Assembly: GCA_965224815.1 (NCBI GenBank)
Contig: CBDDAF010000003.1
Coordinates: forward strand, 1,736,001-1,800,000
Length of the DNA stretch: 64,000 nt
Origin: CAYPEL01 sp036479985
GTDB lineage: Bacteria; Pseudomonadota; Gammaproteobacteria; DSM-19610
Direction of reading: 5' to 3'
The notes under the pieces are model-generated. The model made no database searches, was not told the DNA's origin, and saw only the letters and a list, made by a program, of their open reading frames with translations. Of the stretch, positions 34,837 through 44,128 are shown piece after piece (position 1 is the stretch's first letter; every line of letters begins with the position of its first letter). The translations under genes were made by a program, and so were the position numbers.

Positions 34837-36327
34837 ATGAGCAACACCCTCCCACTAATCAGCCTAATGCTAATCACGCTGCCCATCGGTGCAGCGCTAA
34901 TCTGGCTAACCCCCAACGAAAAACACGCCCGCTGGATCGCGCTTGCAACAGCTGCCACCGACCTGGCACTAGCCATAGCAATACTCGTAGGTTTCGATTC
35001 AAACCAGGAAGGCTTCCAATTCATTGAACAAGCCAACTGGATACCCAGTCTCGGCATCCAATACCACGTCGGTGTCGACGGCATCTCAGTTTTATTCCTG
35101 CCATTAACCGTCCTGCTGTTCAATGGCATCCTGCTGGCTTCATGGAACAGCGTACGCAAATTACCGCGCCTCTATTACACACTATTACTCGTCCTGGAAA
35201 GCGCCACCCTCGGCATCTTCTGCGCACTCGATACCATCCTGTTCTTTTTCTTCTGGGAACTCACGCTGGTACCCATCTACTTCCTGATCAGCCTGTGGGG
35301 CATCGGCCCACACCGCCGTTATGCCGCCGTAAAATACACTCTGTTCATGATGGCCGGTGGCATTCCATTATTATTTGGCTTTTTATTGCTGGCGTTCAAC
35401 CACGCCAACATCAGTGGCGCAGGAATCCCTGACGGACTGATTTTTGATTACCCTGTGTTACTGGCCGAAAGTTTGCCGAGAGATATGCAAGACCTGGTGT
35501 TCTTCCTGTTACTGCTGGGCTTCGCAGTCAAAATACCGTTATTCCCCTTTCACACCTGGCTACCAACAGTCGCCATGGAAGGACCGGTCGCAATCGCCGC
35601 CATCATGACCGGCCTGAAACTTGGTGCCTATGGATTGATACGTTTCGTAGTTCCACTTGCACCCCAGGCCGCCACCGACTACCACTGGTTACTTGCCGGA
35701 CTCGGCGTCGTCGGTATCTTATACGGTGCACTGGCCGCACTGGCCCAGACCAACCTGCGCCGCATGCTAGCCTTTTCCAGCATCAGCCACGTCGGACTGG
35801 TAGTACTAGGTATCGCCTCCTTCAACATCAACGGCGTGCAAGGTGCGTTGTTTCAGCTACTGAATTTCAGCATAGTCACCGGCGGCCTGTTTTTAATAAC
35901 CGGATTTCTGCATCACCGCACCGGCTCAACAGACATAATCAGCTTAGGTGGGGTCGCCACCACCATGCCCTTACTCGCAGCCTTCTTCTTTTTCTTCGGC
36001 CTGGCCAGCATGGGCGTACCCGGCACCAACGGTTTTCCCGCCGAGTTTTTATTAATCCTGAGCGCCCTGTCCACACACACCGGCGCAGGACTGGCCGCAC
36101 TGTTTTCTATTATTGTCGGTGCTGGTTATTTCCTGAGTATTTACCGAAGGGCATTTTTAGGGCCGGTAAAAAATGACGTGATCAGTGATGCAATGGATTT
36201 ACGCAATCGTGAACTTGCATTGGTTGCTATATTCGCAGTGCTGATTCTTTTATTGGGCCTGTGGCCGAATAGTGTTTTGCAGATTACACTGTTTGCAAGT
36301 GAAGCCTGGGTAGGTAATTTAAAATAG
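34837..36327 (+). CDS. ND4/NuoM-type antiporter subunit, last gene of the DAB cluster
   Basis: A 496-residue polytopic membrane protein with fully canonical ND4 features: FFFFWELTLVP, VKIPLFPFHTWLP, TGLKLGAYGLIR, AFSSISHVGLVVLG, and GTNGFPAEFL with the C-terminal Glu. GAGGA lies 8 nt upstream of the ATG. It is on the same strand, 108 nt after the preceding subunit, with a hairpin repeat between them. Probably part of the same membrane assembly. Confidence 0.88.
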   Translation: MSNTLPLISLMLITLPIGAALIWLTPNEKHARWIALATAATDLALAIAILVGFDSNQEGFQFIEQANWIPSLGIQYHVGVDGISVLFLPLTVLLFNGILLASWNSVRKLPRLYYTLLLVLESATLGIFCALDTILFFFFWELTLVPIYFLISLWGIGPHRRYAAVKYTLFMMAGGIPLLFGFLLLAFNHANISGAGIPDGLIFDYPVLLAESLPRDMQDLVFFLLLLGFAVKIPLFPFHTWLPTVAMEGPVAIAAIMTGLKLGAYGLIRFVVPLAPQAATDYHWLLAGLGVVGILYGALAALAQTNLRRMLAFSSISHVGLVVLGIASFNINGVQGALFQLLNFSIVTGGLFLITGFLHHRTGSTDIISLGGVATTMPLLAAFFFFFGLASMGVPGTNGFPAEFLLILSALSTHTGAGLAALFSIIVGAGYFLSIYRRAFLGPVKNDVISDAMDLRNRELALVAIFAVLILLLGLWPNSVLQITLFASEAWVGNLK

Positions 36328-36353
36328 CTTTATAAAATTCTTTTCTCTCCTAT

Positions 36354-37016
36354 TTAATAATCAGACTTTTGGGCAGCCCCTGATTTAAAATACCCCGATC
36401 GCAGAAAGCTAATAACCTGCCTGCCCACTTCTGCCGATATCAGCATACCACTGTGGCTTACCCGCAAAGTGATAGAGTCTGTGGCGTTTTTTAAGCGCGT
36501 TTCTTTGACTGAAACCGTGCCATCGTGTGGTCGTTCTGGCCCGCCAGCAAGTACTCCCATACCCAGTGGCCGGGTACCTGCAATAACGCCAATATCCTGC
36601 CCGCCTTTCCATTCTGGCATGTCACCTGCTATTCCACGATTAGTACTATGGCCGAGCATCCAGCGCGTCATCGCATTGCACGATAATCGTTTACCTACGG
36701 CGGAGCCATTCACAGGACTGCCTAACAATACGATGCGCCCATTCTGTTTATCCGCGATTTGCTTTACAGGATTATGATCAAACAGATGCATGAGGATAAT
36801 GCCGCCGTAACTATGACCAACAAAATGTATAACATCTGCTTCTATCTTACTGACCTTGTCGTGCAGTTTTCGGGCAAGCACTGACGGCGGTGCCTGCCAG
36901 ACGTGATAATTAAACGCATGACGCTGGTAACCCGCCTGTGTGAGCTTGCGCCGCAGATGCCACAGGTCAATGCCGTTACTCCAGATTCCATGCACTAATA
37001 CGACAGCTTCTTTCAT
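36354..37016 (-). CDS. Alpha/beta hydrolase (lipase/esterase-like)
   Basis: A 220-residue hydrolase with HG oxyanion residues (LVHGIWSNG, 8-16), the nucleophile elbow GHSYGG (Ser69) and a plausible C-terminal catalytic His (SHSG). No signal peptide is seen. The closest remembered group is the small EstA/triacylglycerol lipase-like proteins. The substrate is unknown. It lies 48 nt downstream of the acyltransferase gene, so the two may form a lipid-related pair. Confidence 0.82.
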   Translation of the reverse strand: MKEAVVLVHGIWSNGIDLWHLRRKLTQAGYQRHAFNYHVWQAPPSVLARKLHDKVSKIEADVIHFVGHSYGGIILMHLFDHNPVKQIADKQNGRIVLLGSPVNGSAVGKRLSCNAMTRWMLGHSTNRGIAGDMPEWKGGQDIGVIAGTRPLGMGVLAGGPERPHDGTVSVKETRLKNATDSITLRVSHSGMLISAEVGRQVISFLRSGYFKSGAAQKSDY

Positions 37017-37064
37017 GGCGTTAGCCTGACAACTTTAATTGACGATCAGGCATAACAGATACTT

Positions 37065-37625
37065 TCACTCAGTTTTGATTATTACCGGGCCCTGTTTACT
37101 CGTATCTTTACCATCTATATCGGCATAGAACGCCCGTATAATTTGCATATCTTGTTCGATATCACCCGATGGCATGAACGTCTTGCCGATACCCATTCGT
37201 TTGTCTGTGTAATCCACGTAACCTAAGGCAATAGGCACCTTTGCTTGTAACGCTATATAGTAAAATCCGGTTCTCCAGTATTTTGTATATGACCGCGTTC
37301 CTTCCGGTGCAATCGTTAAAATCATCGCTTCTCTTTCAGCAAATGATGTAACGCTTTGTTCGATGAAACCAGCGCTGGCTTTGCGGTTGATCGGTATACC
37401 ACCCATTGCTTGGAATAATCCTGCAAATGGCCAGAAGAACATCGCCTGTTTCCCTACCCAGTTAAACCGCAGCCCGGTTGAAAGAAAAAACAGAATGGCC
37501 ATTGGGAAATCCCAGTTTGAAGTATGCGGAGCACCGACCAGCACATATTTTTTATATTCCGGTAATTTATAATCTGCCTGCCAGCCTATCAGGCGAATGA
37601 TTATACGAACAAAGTTTTTCAGCAT
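37065..37625 (-). CDS. 1-acyl-glycerol-3-phosphate acyltransferase family protein
   Basis: An inner-membrane-associated acyltransferase of the PlsC superfamily. The catalytic HX4D motif reads HTSNWD, and the later substrate motif is APEGTRS. The 186-residue length from the ATG at 37625 is short for PlsC but common in the subgroup annotated as glycerol acyltransferase. An upstream in-frame TTG at 37658 would add 11 residues. Neither has a strong Shine-Dalgarno. Role: phospholipid or lipid-A-like acylation, substrate unknown. Confidence 0.83.
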   Translation of the reverse strand: MLKNFVRIIIRLIGWQADYKLPEYKKYVLVGAPHTSNWDFPMAILFFLSTGLRFNWVGKQAMFFWPFAGLFQAMGGIPINRKASAGFIEQSVTSFAEREAMILTIAPEGTRSYTKYWRTGFYYIALQAKVPIALGYVDYTDKRMGIGKTFMPSGDIEQDMQIIRAFYADIDGKDTSKQGPVIIKTE

Positions 37626-37871
37626 GCTTTTTATGACCCAAAGGGATTGTTTGGACAAATATGATATACCAAGGGCAAACAGATCGGAAAGGAAGAAATC
37701 AATAAAAACACATGCATTTTCCTGACTTATCGAATGGTGAGAAAATTTTCAGTCGTCATACAGATTCAGCATAGTTGAACGAAACAGTCCTGCAGACTGT
37801 CATATCTCCTAAGCGGGAGTTAACGTTTTTTGTTGATTTAACAAACCATATCCAGAGACAGCAGGGAATTT

Positions 37872-38087
37872 ATGAAGAAAGAAAACCTGTGCATACAAAT
37901 CAGTGGCGTTACCTGCGGTAACAGTATTGTAAGAGCACAAAAAGCCATCAAGGCCATTACAGGTGTCGAACATGTACGCATAGATTTGGCTAAAAACGTT
38001 GCCCGCATCACCGGTAATCCATCACCAGACGCCATCGTTGTGGCTTTAAAAGAAGCTGGCTTTGCCCACAAAACCGGGAATACCTGA
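37872..38087 (+). CDS. HMA-fold protein lacking one metal cysteine
   Basis: A 71-residue ferredoxin-like HMA domain, as in copper chaperones (CopZ/Atx1). The metal loop, normally GMTCxxC, reads GVTCGNS: Cys15 is kept but the second Cys is Ser18. The rest of the fold (GVEHVRIDLAKNVARI, ALKEAGF) is intact. It may bind metal with one thiol, bind differently, or have become regulatory. The next small gene begins 30 nt downstream. Confidence 0.8.
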   Translation: MKKENLCIQISGVTCGNSIVRAQKAIKAITGVEHVRIDLAKNVARITGNPSPDAIVVALKEAGFAHKTGNT

Positions 38088-38117
38088 CAGCACCAGAATT
38101 AGGTGGAGATTGACTGA

Positions 38118-38345
38118 TTGAAAACTTTATCTGTTGATCATTTAGACTTTGATTGCCTCGGGTACAAACATCTGGATACTTCCATTGTTGTGACCGGTGT
38201 GCAGGAAAGAGAAGTGGTAGAGCATTTGGTAGCCACTGCCAAATCGGGTGAAACTGTCGCATTACAAGTGGGTGAGGATACCGGAGACTTTATCGTAAGA
38301 AGGACCTGTTGTACGGCATTTATATTTTACCCTGGTGACGCCTGA
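38118..38345 (+). CDS. Small hypothetical protein with a CC motif (75 aa)
   Basis: Not recognised. The frame opens with TTG at 38118, and AGGTGGAG lies upstream at 38101-38108. It contains Cys13 and a C-terminal RRTCCTAF pair, which could bind metal. It follows the HMA gene and overlaps the 3' end of the LysR gene by 19 nt, tail to tail. It may work with the HMA protein. Confidence 0.55.
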   Translation: MKTLSVDHLDFDCLGYKHLDTSIVVTGVQEREVVEHLVATAKSGETVALQVGEDTGDFIVRRTCCTAFIFYPGDA

Positions 38346-39244
38346 ATACTGGTAGTACGTATCAAGTGAATAAATGCTTCCGCAACCGCATTGTTCAGGT
38401 TGGAACGTGTACGGGCTATCCATAAGGTACGCTTAATTCTTAGTGCCTGTATTTTTATGTGGTAAAGACTATTTGTACTTAACGCTTCTTCAACCGCAAA
38501 GCGAGGCAGGAAGCTAACGTGCTTGCCGCGTTGCAACATTTCTACGATGGTATCTGTTGAACCTACTTCCATGGTGATAGGCAGGTGCTGGATGCCTATA
38601 TCTTCGAGCGCTTTATCGAGAGTAATACGGCTGGCAGATTGCGGTTCACGTAGAACGTAATTCAGTTCTGTTAATTGAGTAACCGGTATCAGGTTACTGC
38701 CTGACAGCGGGTGGGCTGTACCACATACCAGTATGATCTCATCGTCTAACCACTTTTGTACCAGGATGTCGGGATGGTCCGGTGCTTGTTCCAGCAATGC
38801 CAGGTCGGCCAGGCCAGTAGCGAGGCGAGTCTGGATGCGGCGCGTGTAGCTCATCCGGCTGTCTATGCGGTATTCGGGGTAGGCTTCTGCAAAGTGTAAT
38901 AGTAATTCCGGCAGGATATGTTCACCAATGGCAAAGTTAACTTCAAGGCGCAATCTGTTTTCCCCAGTGCGTAATGATGCCAGGTCGCCGAGCAACAAGG
39001 CCTGGTGATCGAGTGAGAGTTTTGCAAAACCGTAGACTTTTTCTCCAGCCGGTGTCAGTTCAAGGCGGCGACCTGTTCGCTGCATTAGGGTAACGCCGTA
39101 ACAATCATCCAATGCGCGTAACCGTTTGGTCACGGCAGGTTGGCCGATATTCAAAACACGTCCGGCCTCAGATAAACCACCTCGTTCGACGACTGCTTTC
39201 AAGGCCGCCAGACTGTTAAGATCCGGTAGGTTTTTATATTCCAT
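38327..39244 (-). CDS. LysR-type regulator, divergent from an SLC13-type transporter
   Basis: A 305-residue regulator with an intact N-terminal HTH (SLAALKAVVERGGLSEAGRV...GQPAVTKRLRALDD) and a substrate-binding-like effector domain. Divergent placement, with a 222-nt shared region to the transporter gene, suggests it controls that gene. The ligand is unknown, perhaps a sulfur anion given the neighbouring sat. It is a useful contrast to the altered CbbR at 8.2-9.2 kb, because here the helix is normal. Confidence 0.88.
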   Translation of the reverse strand: MEYKNLPDLNSLAALKAVVERGGLSEAGRVLNIGQPAVTKRLRALDDCYGVTLMQRTGRRLELTPAGEKVYGFAKLSLDHQALLLGDLASLRTGENRLRLEVNFAIGEHILPELLLHFAEAYPEYRIDSRMSYTRRIQTRLATGLADLALLEQAPDHPDILVQKWLDDEIILVCGTAHPLSGSNLIPVTQLTELNYVLREPQSASRITLDKALEDIGIQHLPITMEVGSTDTIVEMLQRGKHVSFLPRFAVEEALSTNSLYHIKIQALRIKRTLWIARTRSNLNNAVAEAFIHLIRTTSIQASPG

Positions 39245-39466
39245 ATAGGAATATTATTATACTATTATTTAATTGTTTGTTTCCGGCCACCGGGGCAGTA
39301 TAGCCCAATATTGCTCGATCTATATCCTAGTCTTGAATATCCGCCTATTTCTCATTACTAAATAGGTTTCCTTATGGGAATGACCTGTTCCAGGTCACAG
39401 CGCCATGCCAGGTGCTGCATGGTCTTCTTTGACTGGTAACTTTTTGATATTCAAGGGGACACCGTT

Positions 39467-41452
39467 TTGATTGCACTGGCTGACGAAGAACAAACAATTA
39501 CAAATGCCGGGATACTCACGCCTAAACAGCTCATCGCCGCCGCGCTTTTCCTGGTTGGCGCTCTGTGGCTAGCTACCGCGGTACCCACCATTGAGATAGC
39601 CTGGGTCACCAGCCTTCTGATCCTAACCATTTACCTGTTTGCATTTGAAGTAGTGAGTGTGGACGTCGCCGCCATCAGTGTGATGGTGTTATTGGGGCTA
39701 ACGTCGCTGTTCGCCCCGATGATGGGTCTTGAACAGGGCCTGGTTGATAACATGCATCTGTTCGACGGATTTTCTTCCAACGCGGTGATGTCGATTATTG
39801 CGGTGATGGTCATCGGTGCAGGGCTCGATAAAACCGGCCTCATGAGTCAGGTCGCAGCGTTTATCCTCAAGGTGGGCGGTACAACTGAAGGCCGGATTAT
39901 CCCGATCATCTCAGCCACAGTCGGTTTCATTTCATCGTTCATGCAAAACGTCGGCGCGGCCGCGTTGTTCCTGCCGGTAGTATCGCGCATTTCAGCGCGC
40001 TCCGGCCTGCCCATGTCGCGGTTGCTGATGCCAATGGGTTTTACCGCCATACTTGGCGGAACTATGACGATGGTGGGTTCCAGCCCATTAATCCTGCTCA
40101 ATGATCTCATTCATACATCCAACAAAGCCTTGCCCGCTGACCAGCAGATGGAAACCTGGGGGCTATTTGCAGTCACACCGGTCGGTATAGCGCTGGTGTT
40201 AACGGGCATCCTTTATTTCGTTCTGGCAGGCCGTTTCGTTTTGCCCAAAACCAAAAGTGAAAGCAACACAACGGGTTCAGATCCCATGCAGTATTTTCGC
40301 GATGTGTATGGCGTAAATTACGCATTGTCTGAGCTGGCAGTTACACAGAACAGCAGCCTGATCGGCTTGAAATTTGATGATGTTGAATCGTCCTACCGAG
40401 TGCGCGTCATTGCTACTCGCCGCCCAAATAAGGTCAAGCGGATTGGTCCAGGCGCGCTGGCACGTGATACGGCTATTGAGGCCGATATGGTGTTGGGTGT
40501 AATTGCAGCACCCGAAGCACTGTCGCATTTTGTTGAAACATTTAATCTGGAAAAGCGCCCTCACCTACGTACTTTTGCAGATGATCTGTCCGCATCAAAA
40601 GCAGGTATCGCTGAAGTTGTTATCCCGCCCGGCTCCAATCATATCGGTAAGAGTGCCTGCGATATCTGGATGAGGAAAACCTATGGCCTGGCCATGATTG
40701 GTTTGCATCGGCAGGGCGAAACGATGCGTGAAGGGGATAACATTCGCAGGATTCCTTTTAAGGCTGGCGATACGCTGGTGGTGCATACCGCCTGGGATAG
40801 CCTGCCTAGAATTGAAAAAGATAAAAATTTTGTCGTGGTGACAACCGAATATCCACACGAAGAATTACGCCCACATAAAGTAGGTTGGGCCGCATTGTTT
40901 TTTGCAATCGCACTTTCGATGGTGCTGTTTACTGATATTCGTCTTTCAGTGGCGTTACTGACCGGCGCGATTGGCATGGTGTTATCCGGCGTATTAAATA
41001 TTGATGAAGCTTACGAAGCGGTCAGCTGGAAGACTGTTTTCTTACTCGCTTCACTGATTCCACTGGGGATGGCAGTAGAAACAACAGGTACGGCGAAATG
41101 GATTGCTGAACAGGTTTTGGTTGTTGTCGGTGACATGCCAATTTGGGTAATACAACTGTCGGTAGCGGGACTGGCGACTTTCTTTACACTGGTCATGTCG
41201 AATGTAGGCGCGACTGTATTACTGGTGCCACTGGCAGTGAATATTGCCATCGGGGCCGGAGCCAACCCGGCTGTGTTTGCGTTGACAGTCGCCATTGCGA
41301 CATCTAACTCATTCCTGATTCCTACCCATCAGGTCAATGCCTTGATTATGGGGCCAGCGGGGTACCGGGTTGTTGATTTCATTCGGGCAGGTAGCATCAT
41401 GACGGTGTTATTTCTGATTGTGATGATGGTTATGATGAATCTTGTATTCTGA
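39467..41452 (+). CDS. SLC13-family anion permease with RCK_C (TrkA-C) domains
   Basis: A 661-residue inner-membrane transporter. The N-terminal and C-terminal membrane halves carry the DASS/citrate-type patterns (SSFMQNVGAAALFLPV; MSNVGATVLLVPL). Between them are two soluble RCK_C-type regulatory domains (about 285-365 and 370-455, with PGSNHIGKSACDIWMRKTYGLAMIGL). It starts at TTG 39467 with AAGGGGA 7 nt upstream. SLC13 proteins of this layout move sulfate, dicarboxylates or related anions. Convergence with sat makes sulfate a reasonable guess, unproven. Confidence 0.85.
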   Translation: MIALADEEQTITNAGILTPKQLIAAALFLVGALWLATAVPTIEIAWVTSLLILTIYLFAFEVVSVDVAAISVMVLLGLTSLFAPMMGLEQGLVDNMHLFDGFSSNAVMSIIAVMVIGAGLDKTGLMSQVAAFILKVGGTTEGRIIPIISATVGFISSFMQNVGAAALFLPVVSRISARSGLPMSRLLMPMGFTAILGGTMTMVGSSPLILLNDLIHTSNKALPADQQMETWGLFAVTPVGIALVLTGILYFVLAGRFVLPKTKSESNTTGSDPMQYFRDVYGVNYALSELAVTQNSSLIGLKFDDVESSYRVRVIATRRPNKVKRIGPGALARDTAIEADMVLGVIAAPEALSHFVETFNLEKRPHLRTFADDLSASKAGIAEVVIPPGSNHIGKSACDIWMRKTYGLAMIGLHRQGETMREGDNIRRIPFKAGDTLVVHTAWDSLPRIEKDKNFVVVTTEYPHEELRPHKVGWAALFFAIALSMVLFTDIRLSVALLTGAIGMVLSGVLNIDEAYEAVSWKTVFLLASLIPLGMAVETTGTAKWIAEQVLVVVGDMPIWVIQLSVAGLATFFTLVMSNVGATVLLVPLAVNIAIGAGANPAVFALTVAIATSNSFLIPTHQVNALIMGPAGYRVVDFIRAGSIMTVLFLIVMMVMMNLVF

Positions 41453-41470
41453 AGAACTTCTCTGCAATAA

Positions 41471-41498
41471 AAAAAGCCGGGCAATTGCCCGGCTTTTT
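41471..41498. terminator. Bidirectional terminator between the transporter and sat
   Basis: A perfect 12-bp stem, aaaaagccgggc-aatt-gcccggcttttt, with T-runs on both strands. It lies between two converging genes. Confidence 0.92.
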
Positions 41499-41519
41499 TA
41501 GTTTAAAGCACTCGCTGTT

Positions 41520-42704
41520 TTACAGACTCTGATAATAATCAATCAAAATCTTAGCAACTTCAGGACGTGAAAATTCTTTCGGTGGCGCTTCGCCGTTACC
41601 CAACATTTCACGCACCTTGGTACCTGATAACAGAATAAAATCATCCTTGGTATGCTCGGGTGCTTCGCACATCATCACTACCTTTTTCAATTTCTTCGAA
41701 TAGGCCGTATGGTCTGCATTGAAAATTTCGATGTCCATCGCACCTTTAGGTACTTCTTCATCAAAAATAGTCTGTGCATCAAAAGCACCGTAATAATCAC
41801 CAACACCGGCATGATCACGGCCAATGATGAAGTGCGTAGCGCCCATGTTCTGACGGAAGTAAGCATGTAACACCGCTTCGCGCGGACCCGCATAAAGCAT
41901 ATCGAAACCATAACCGGTTACCATCGCGCTGTTGGCTGGGAAATACAGATCGACCATTTTGCGGATCGCCGCATCACGAACTGGCGCAGGAATATCGCCT
42001 GGCTTCAATTTACCCAATAGCATGTGAATCACCAGGCCGTCACAATTGAGACGATCCATAGCAATGTGACACAGTTCTTCGTGCGCAAGATGCATTGGGT
42101 TACGAGTCTGGAAAGCAACAATCTTCTTCCAGCCGCGCTCCTTGATATCGTTACGAATCTCAACTGCGGTGCGGAAAGTATCCGGGAATTCAGTCTGGAA
42201 ATAACTGAAATTCAATACCTGGATCGGGCCGGAAATTGCGAACCGTCCATGAGCATTGAAAGCAGCGACGCCGGGATGCTCAGGATCCAGTGTGCGGTAA
42301 ACCTTTTCTGTCATCAGCTTCATTTCAGCATCTGACACTTCTTCGATGGCTTCCACTTCCTGGATAGCAATAACCGGATGACCTTCGACGTTGGAATCAC
42401 GCAACGCAATTCGTTTCGCATCTTTAACCGCCGAAATATCCTGAACCAGATTCATTACCGGCACCGGGAAAAATTGACCCGTTGTGGTTTTCATGTGTTC
42501 AGAACAGCTAATGGCATCAGCCAGATTCATGAATCCGGTCAGTGGTGTGAAATAGCCACCGCCCATCATGGCAGCATTACCGGAAGCCGCAGAACTGATG
42601 ATAATCGAAGGCAGGCTTTCTGCTTCGTGGGTTAAACGACTATGCTCTTCTGAGTCGTATACAAAAAGAGGTTTTAGTTCATCAGAACCAATGGGTTTAA
42701 TCAT
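41520..42704 (-). CDS. sat: Dissimilatory ATP sulfurylase
   Basis: Sulfate adenylyltransferase. In sulfur oxidisers it runs in reverse, making ATP and sulfate from APS and pyrophosphate. The 394-residue monofunctional type has QTRNPMHLAHE (the QxRN and HxxH ATP-binding motifs), GRDHAGVGDYYG and the C-terminal LLSGTKVREML. The ATG at 42704 with AGGAG 5 nt upstream is preferred over the GTG two codons earlier. No aprAB genes are in the window, so the source of APS is outside it. Confidence 0.95.
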   Translation of the reverse strand: MIKPIGSDELKPLFVYDSEEHSRLTHEAESLPSIIISSAASGNAAMMGGGYFTPLTGFMNLADAISCSEHMKTTTGQFFPVPVMNLVQDISAVKDAKRIALRDSNVEGHPVIAIQEVEAIEEVSDAEMKLMTEKVYRTLDPEHPGVAAFNAHGRFAISGPIQVLNFSYFQTEFPDTFRTAVEIRNDIKERGWKKIVAFQTRNPMHLAHEELCHIAMDRLNCDGLVIHMLLGKLKPGDIPAPVRDAAIRKMVDLYFPANSAMVTGYGFDMLYAGPREAVLHAYFRQNMGATHFIIGRDHAGVGDYYGAFDAQTIFDEEVPKGAMDIEIFNADHTAYSKKLKKVVMMCEAPEHTKDDFILLSGTKVREMLGNGEAPPKEFSRPEVAKILIDYYQSL

Positions 42705-42970
42705 GACCACTCCTGAACGCTGTAGCTTTTTATGGATTGCGAAATTTCGGCGATAATAGCACGGAAAAACCTGTGCCGGGTGAAACGATATTTATAGCGC
42801 AATCAAATATATAACTACTAAAAACGCGAGGTTTTTTCATTTAAAATCAATCACTAATTAAAGCCTAAAAATAAACGGGAATCCCCCATATGCATTCCCG
42901 GCCCGCCGAATAAACCCACCAGCCATTTACGGTAAACTTCGATTTAAAAATTAGCCTGCCATCACACCCC

Positions 42971-43921
42971 ATGAAAATCACATCCAGAGATTCTATCCCC
43001 ATCCTCGATGTCGCCGTAGGCATCATTATCAATCATGATGAGCGTATTTTGATGGCCAGGCGTCCGGATGGCACGCCCTGGGCAGGTTACTGGGAATTTC
43101 CTGGCGGGAAAATTGAAACCGGTGAAACGCCGAATGAAACCTTGTCCCGGGAATTACTTGAAGAAGTCGGCATTGAAGTTATTACCGCCCATCCCTGGCT
43201 CACCCGCGAATATGACTACCCTGACCGTCGCGTCCGGCTTCACTTGTATCGAGTATTGAAGTGGACTGGTAACCCAGCAGGCAAAGAAGGACAACAACTG
43301 AGCTGGGAAGATCCACACGACGTTAAACTGGAACCACTACTACCGGCAAACCATCAATTGCTGCAGGATTTATGCTTGCCATCTCTTTACGCCATTACCC
43401 AGGCCTCCAAACTCGGTATTGAAACCTTTCTAACACGTCTTCACACCACACTGGAAAAAGGAGTGCGTTTAATCCAGGTGCGCGAACGCATGGATTCAGA
43501 ACAGTTGCTCAAATTTACAAAGGAGGTAGTCTCACTCGCACATTCATACAACGCACGAGTGCTAGTTAATAGCGATGAAGCACTTGCACACAATACTGAA
43601 GCAAACGGAGTTCATTTTCAGTCACGGCAATTAATGCAATGCACACAGCGCCCGGACGTTGAACTCTGGGCCGCCTCCTGTCACAACCGTGAAGAATTAA
43701 TACAGGCGGCTAATCTGGGCGTGGATTTTGTCGTGTTATCACCCGTGCTACCCACACAAAGTCATCCGGGCGAACCAGCGCTGGGCTGGAAGAATTTTAA
43801 CAATCTCGCTCTGGATTTACCGATGCCAGTCTTTGCACTTGGAGGCATGCAGAATGATTTACTGGAAACTGCTATGACACATCGCGCGCACGGCATCGCC
43901 ATGTTGAGTGGAGCCTGGTAG
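42971..43921 (+). CDS. Nudix hydrolase-ThiE/TenI-like fusion protein
   Basis: A two-domain protein of 316 residues. The N-terminal MutT-type domain (about 10-135) has a complete Nudix box starting at GGKIETGE (from residue 45), with RELLEEVGI. MutT enzymes remove oxidised nucleotides. The C-terminal domain (about 140-316) is a thiamine-phosphate-synthase/TenI-like barrel (LIQVRERM, DFVVLSPVLPTQSHPG, FALGGM) in which several ThiE substrate residues look relaxed. This fusion is known in Gammaproteobacteria. The role of the second domain is not clear. Confidence 0.9.
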   Translation: MKITSRDSIPILDVAVGIIINHDERILMARRPDGTPWAGYWEFPGGKIETGETPNETLSRELLEEVGIEVITAHPWLTREYDYPDRRVRLHLYRVLKWTGNPAGKEGQQLSWEDPHDVKLEPLLPANHQLLQDLCLPSLYAITQASKLGIETFLTRLHTTLEKGVRLIQVRERMDSEQLLKFTKEVVSLAHSYNARVLVNSDEALAHNTEANGVHFQSRQLMQCTQRPDVELWAASCHNREELIQAANLGVDFVVLSPVLPTQSHPGEPALGWKNFNNLALDLPMPVFALGGMQNDLLETAMTHRAHGIAMLSGAW

Positions 43922-44128
43922 TTCGTAGTCCCCTTAAGGGTTAATGTTCTTCGTATGCTAGCCACACGTCCGCTCAGGTCTGTGATTTTTATAGAAAATA
44001 TATATATTAGTATTAGTATATTATAATAATTTATAGTGGTCTCAACGATCTTAATTGGCGTTACACTAGACCCGCGAAGTAGATTACATCGTTAATTTCA
44101 GAACCGAGCAGACCAACGAGCATGCTTA

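Noticed and set aside
26861..36327. The ND4/ND5-like genes as a respiratory complex I operon
   Set aside because: NuoA-K and the peripheral arm are missing, and DabA sits in the middle, so inorganic-carbon transport is the better explanation.
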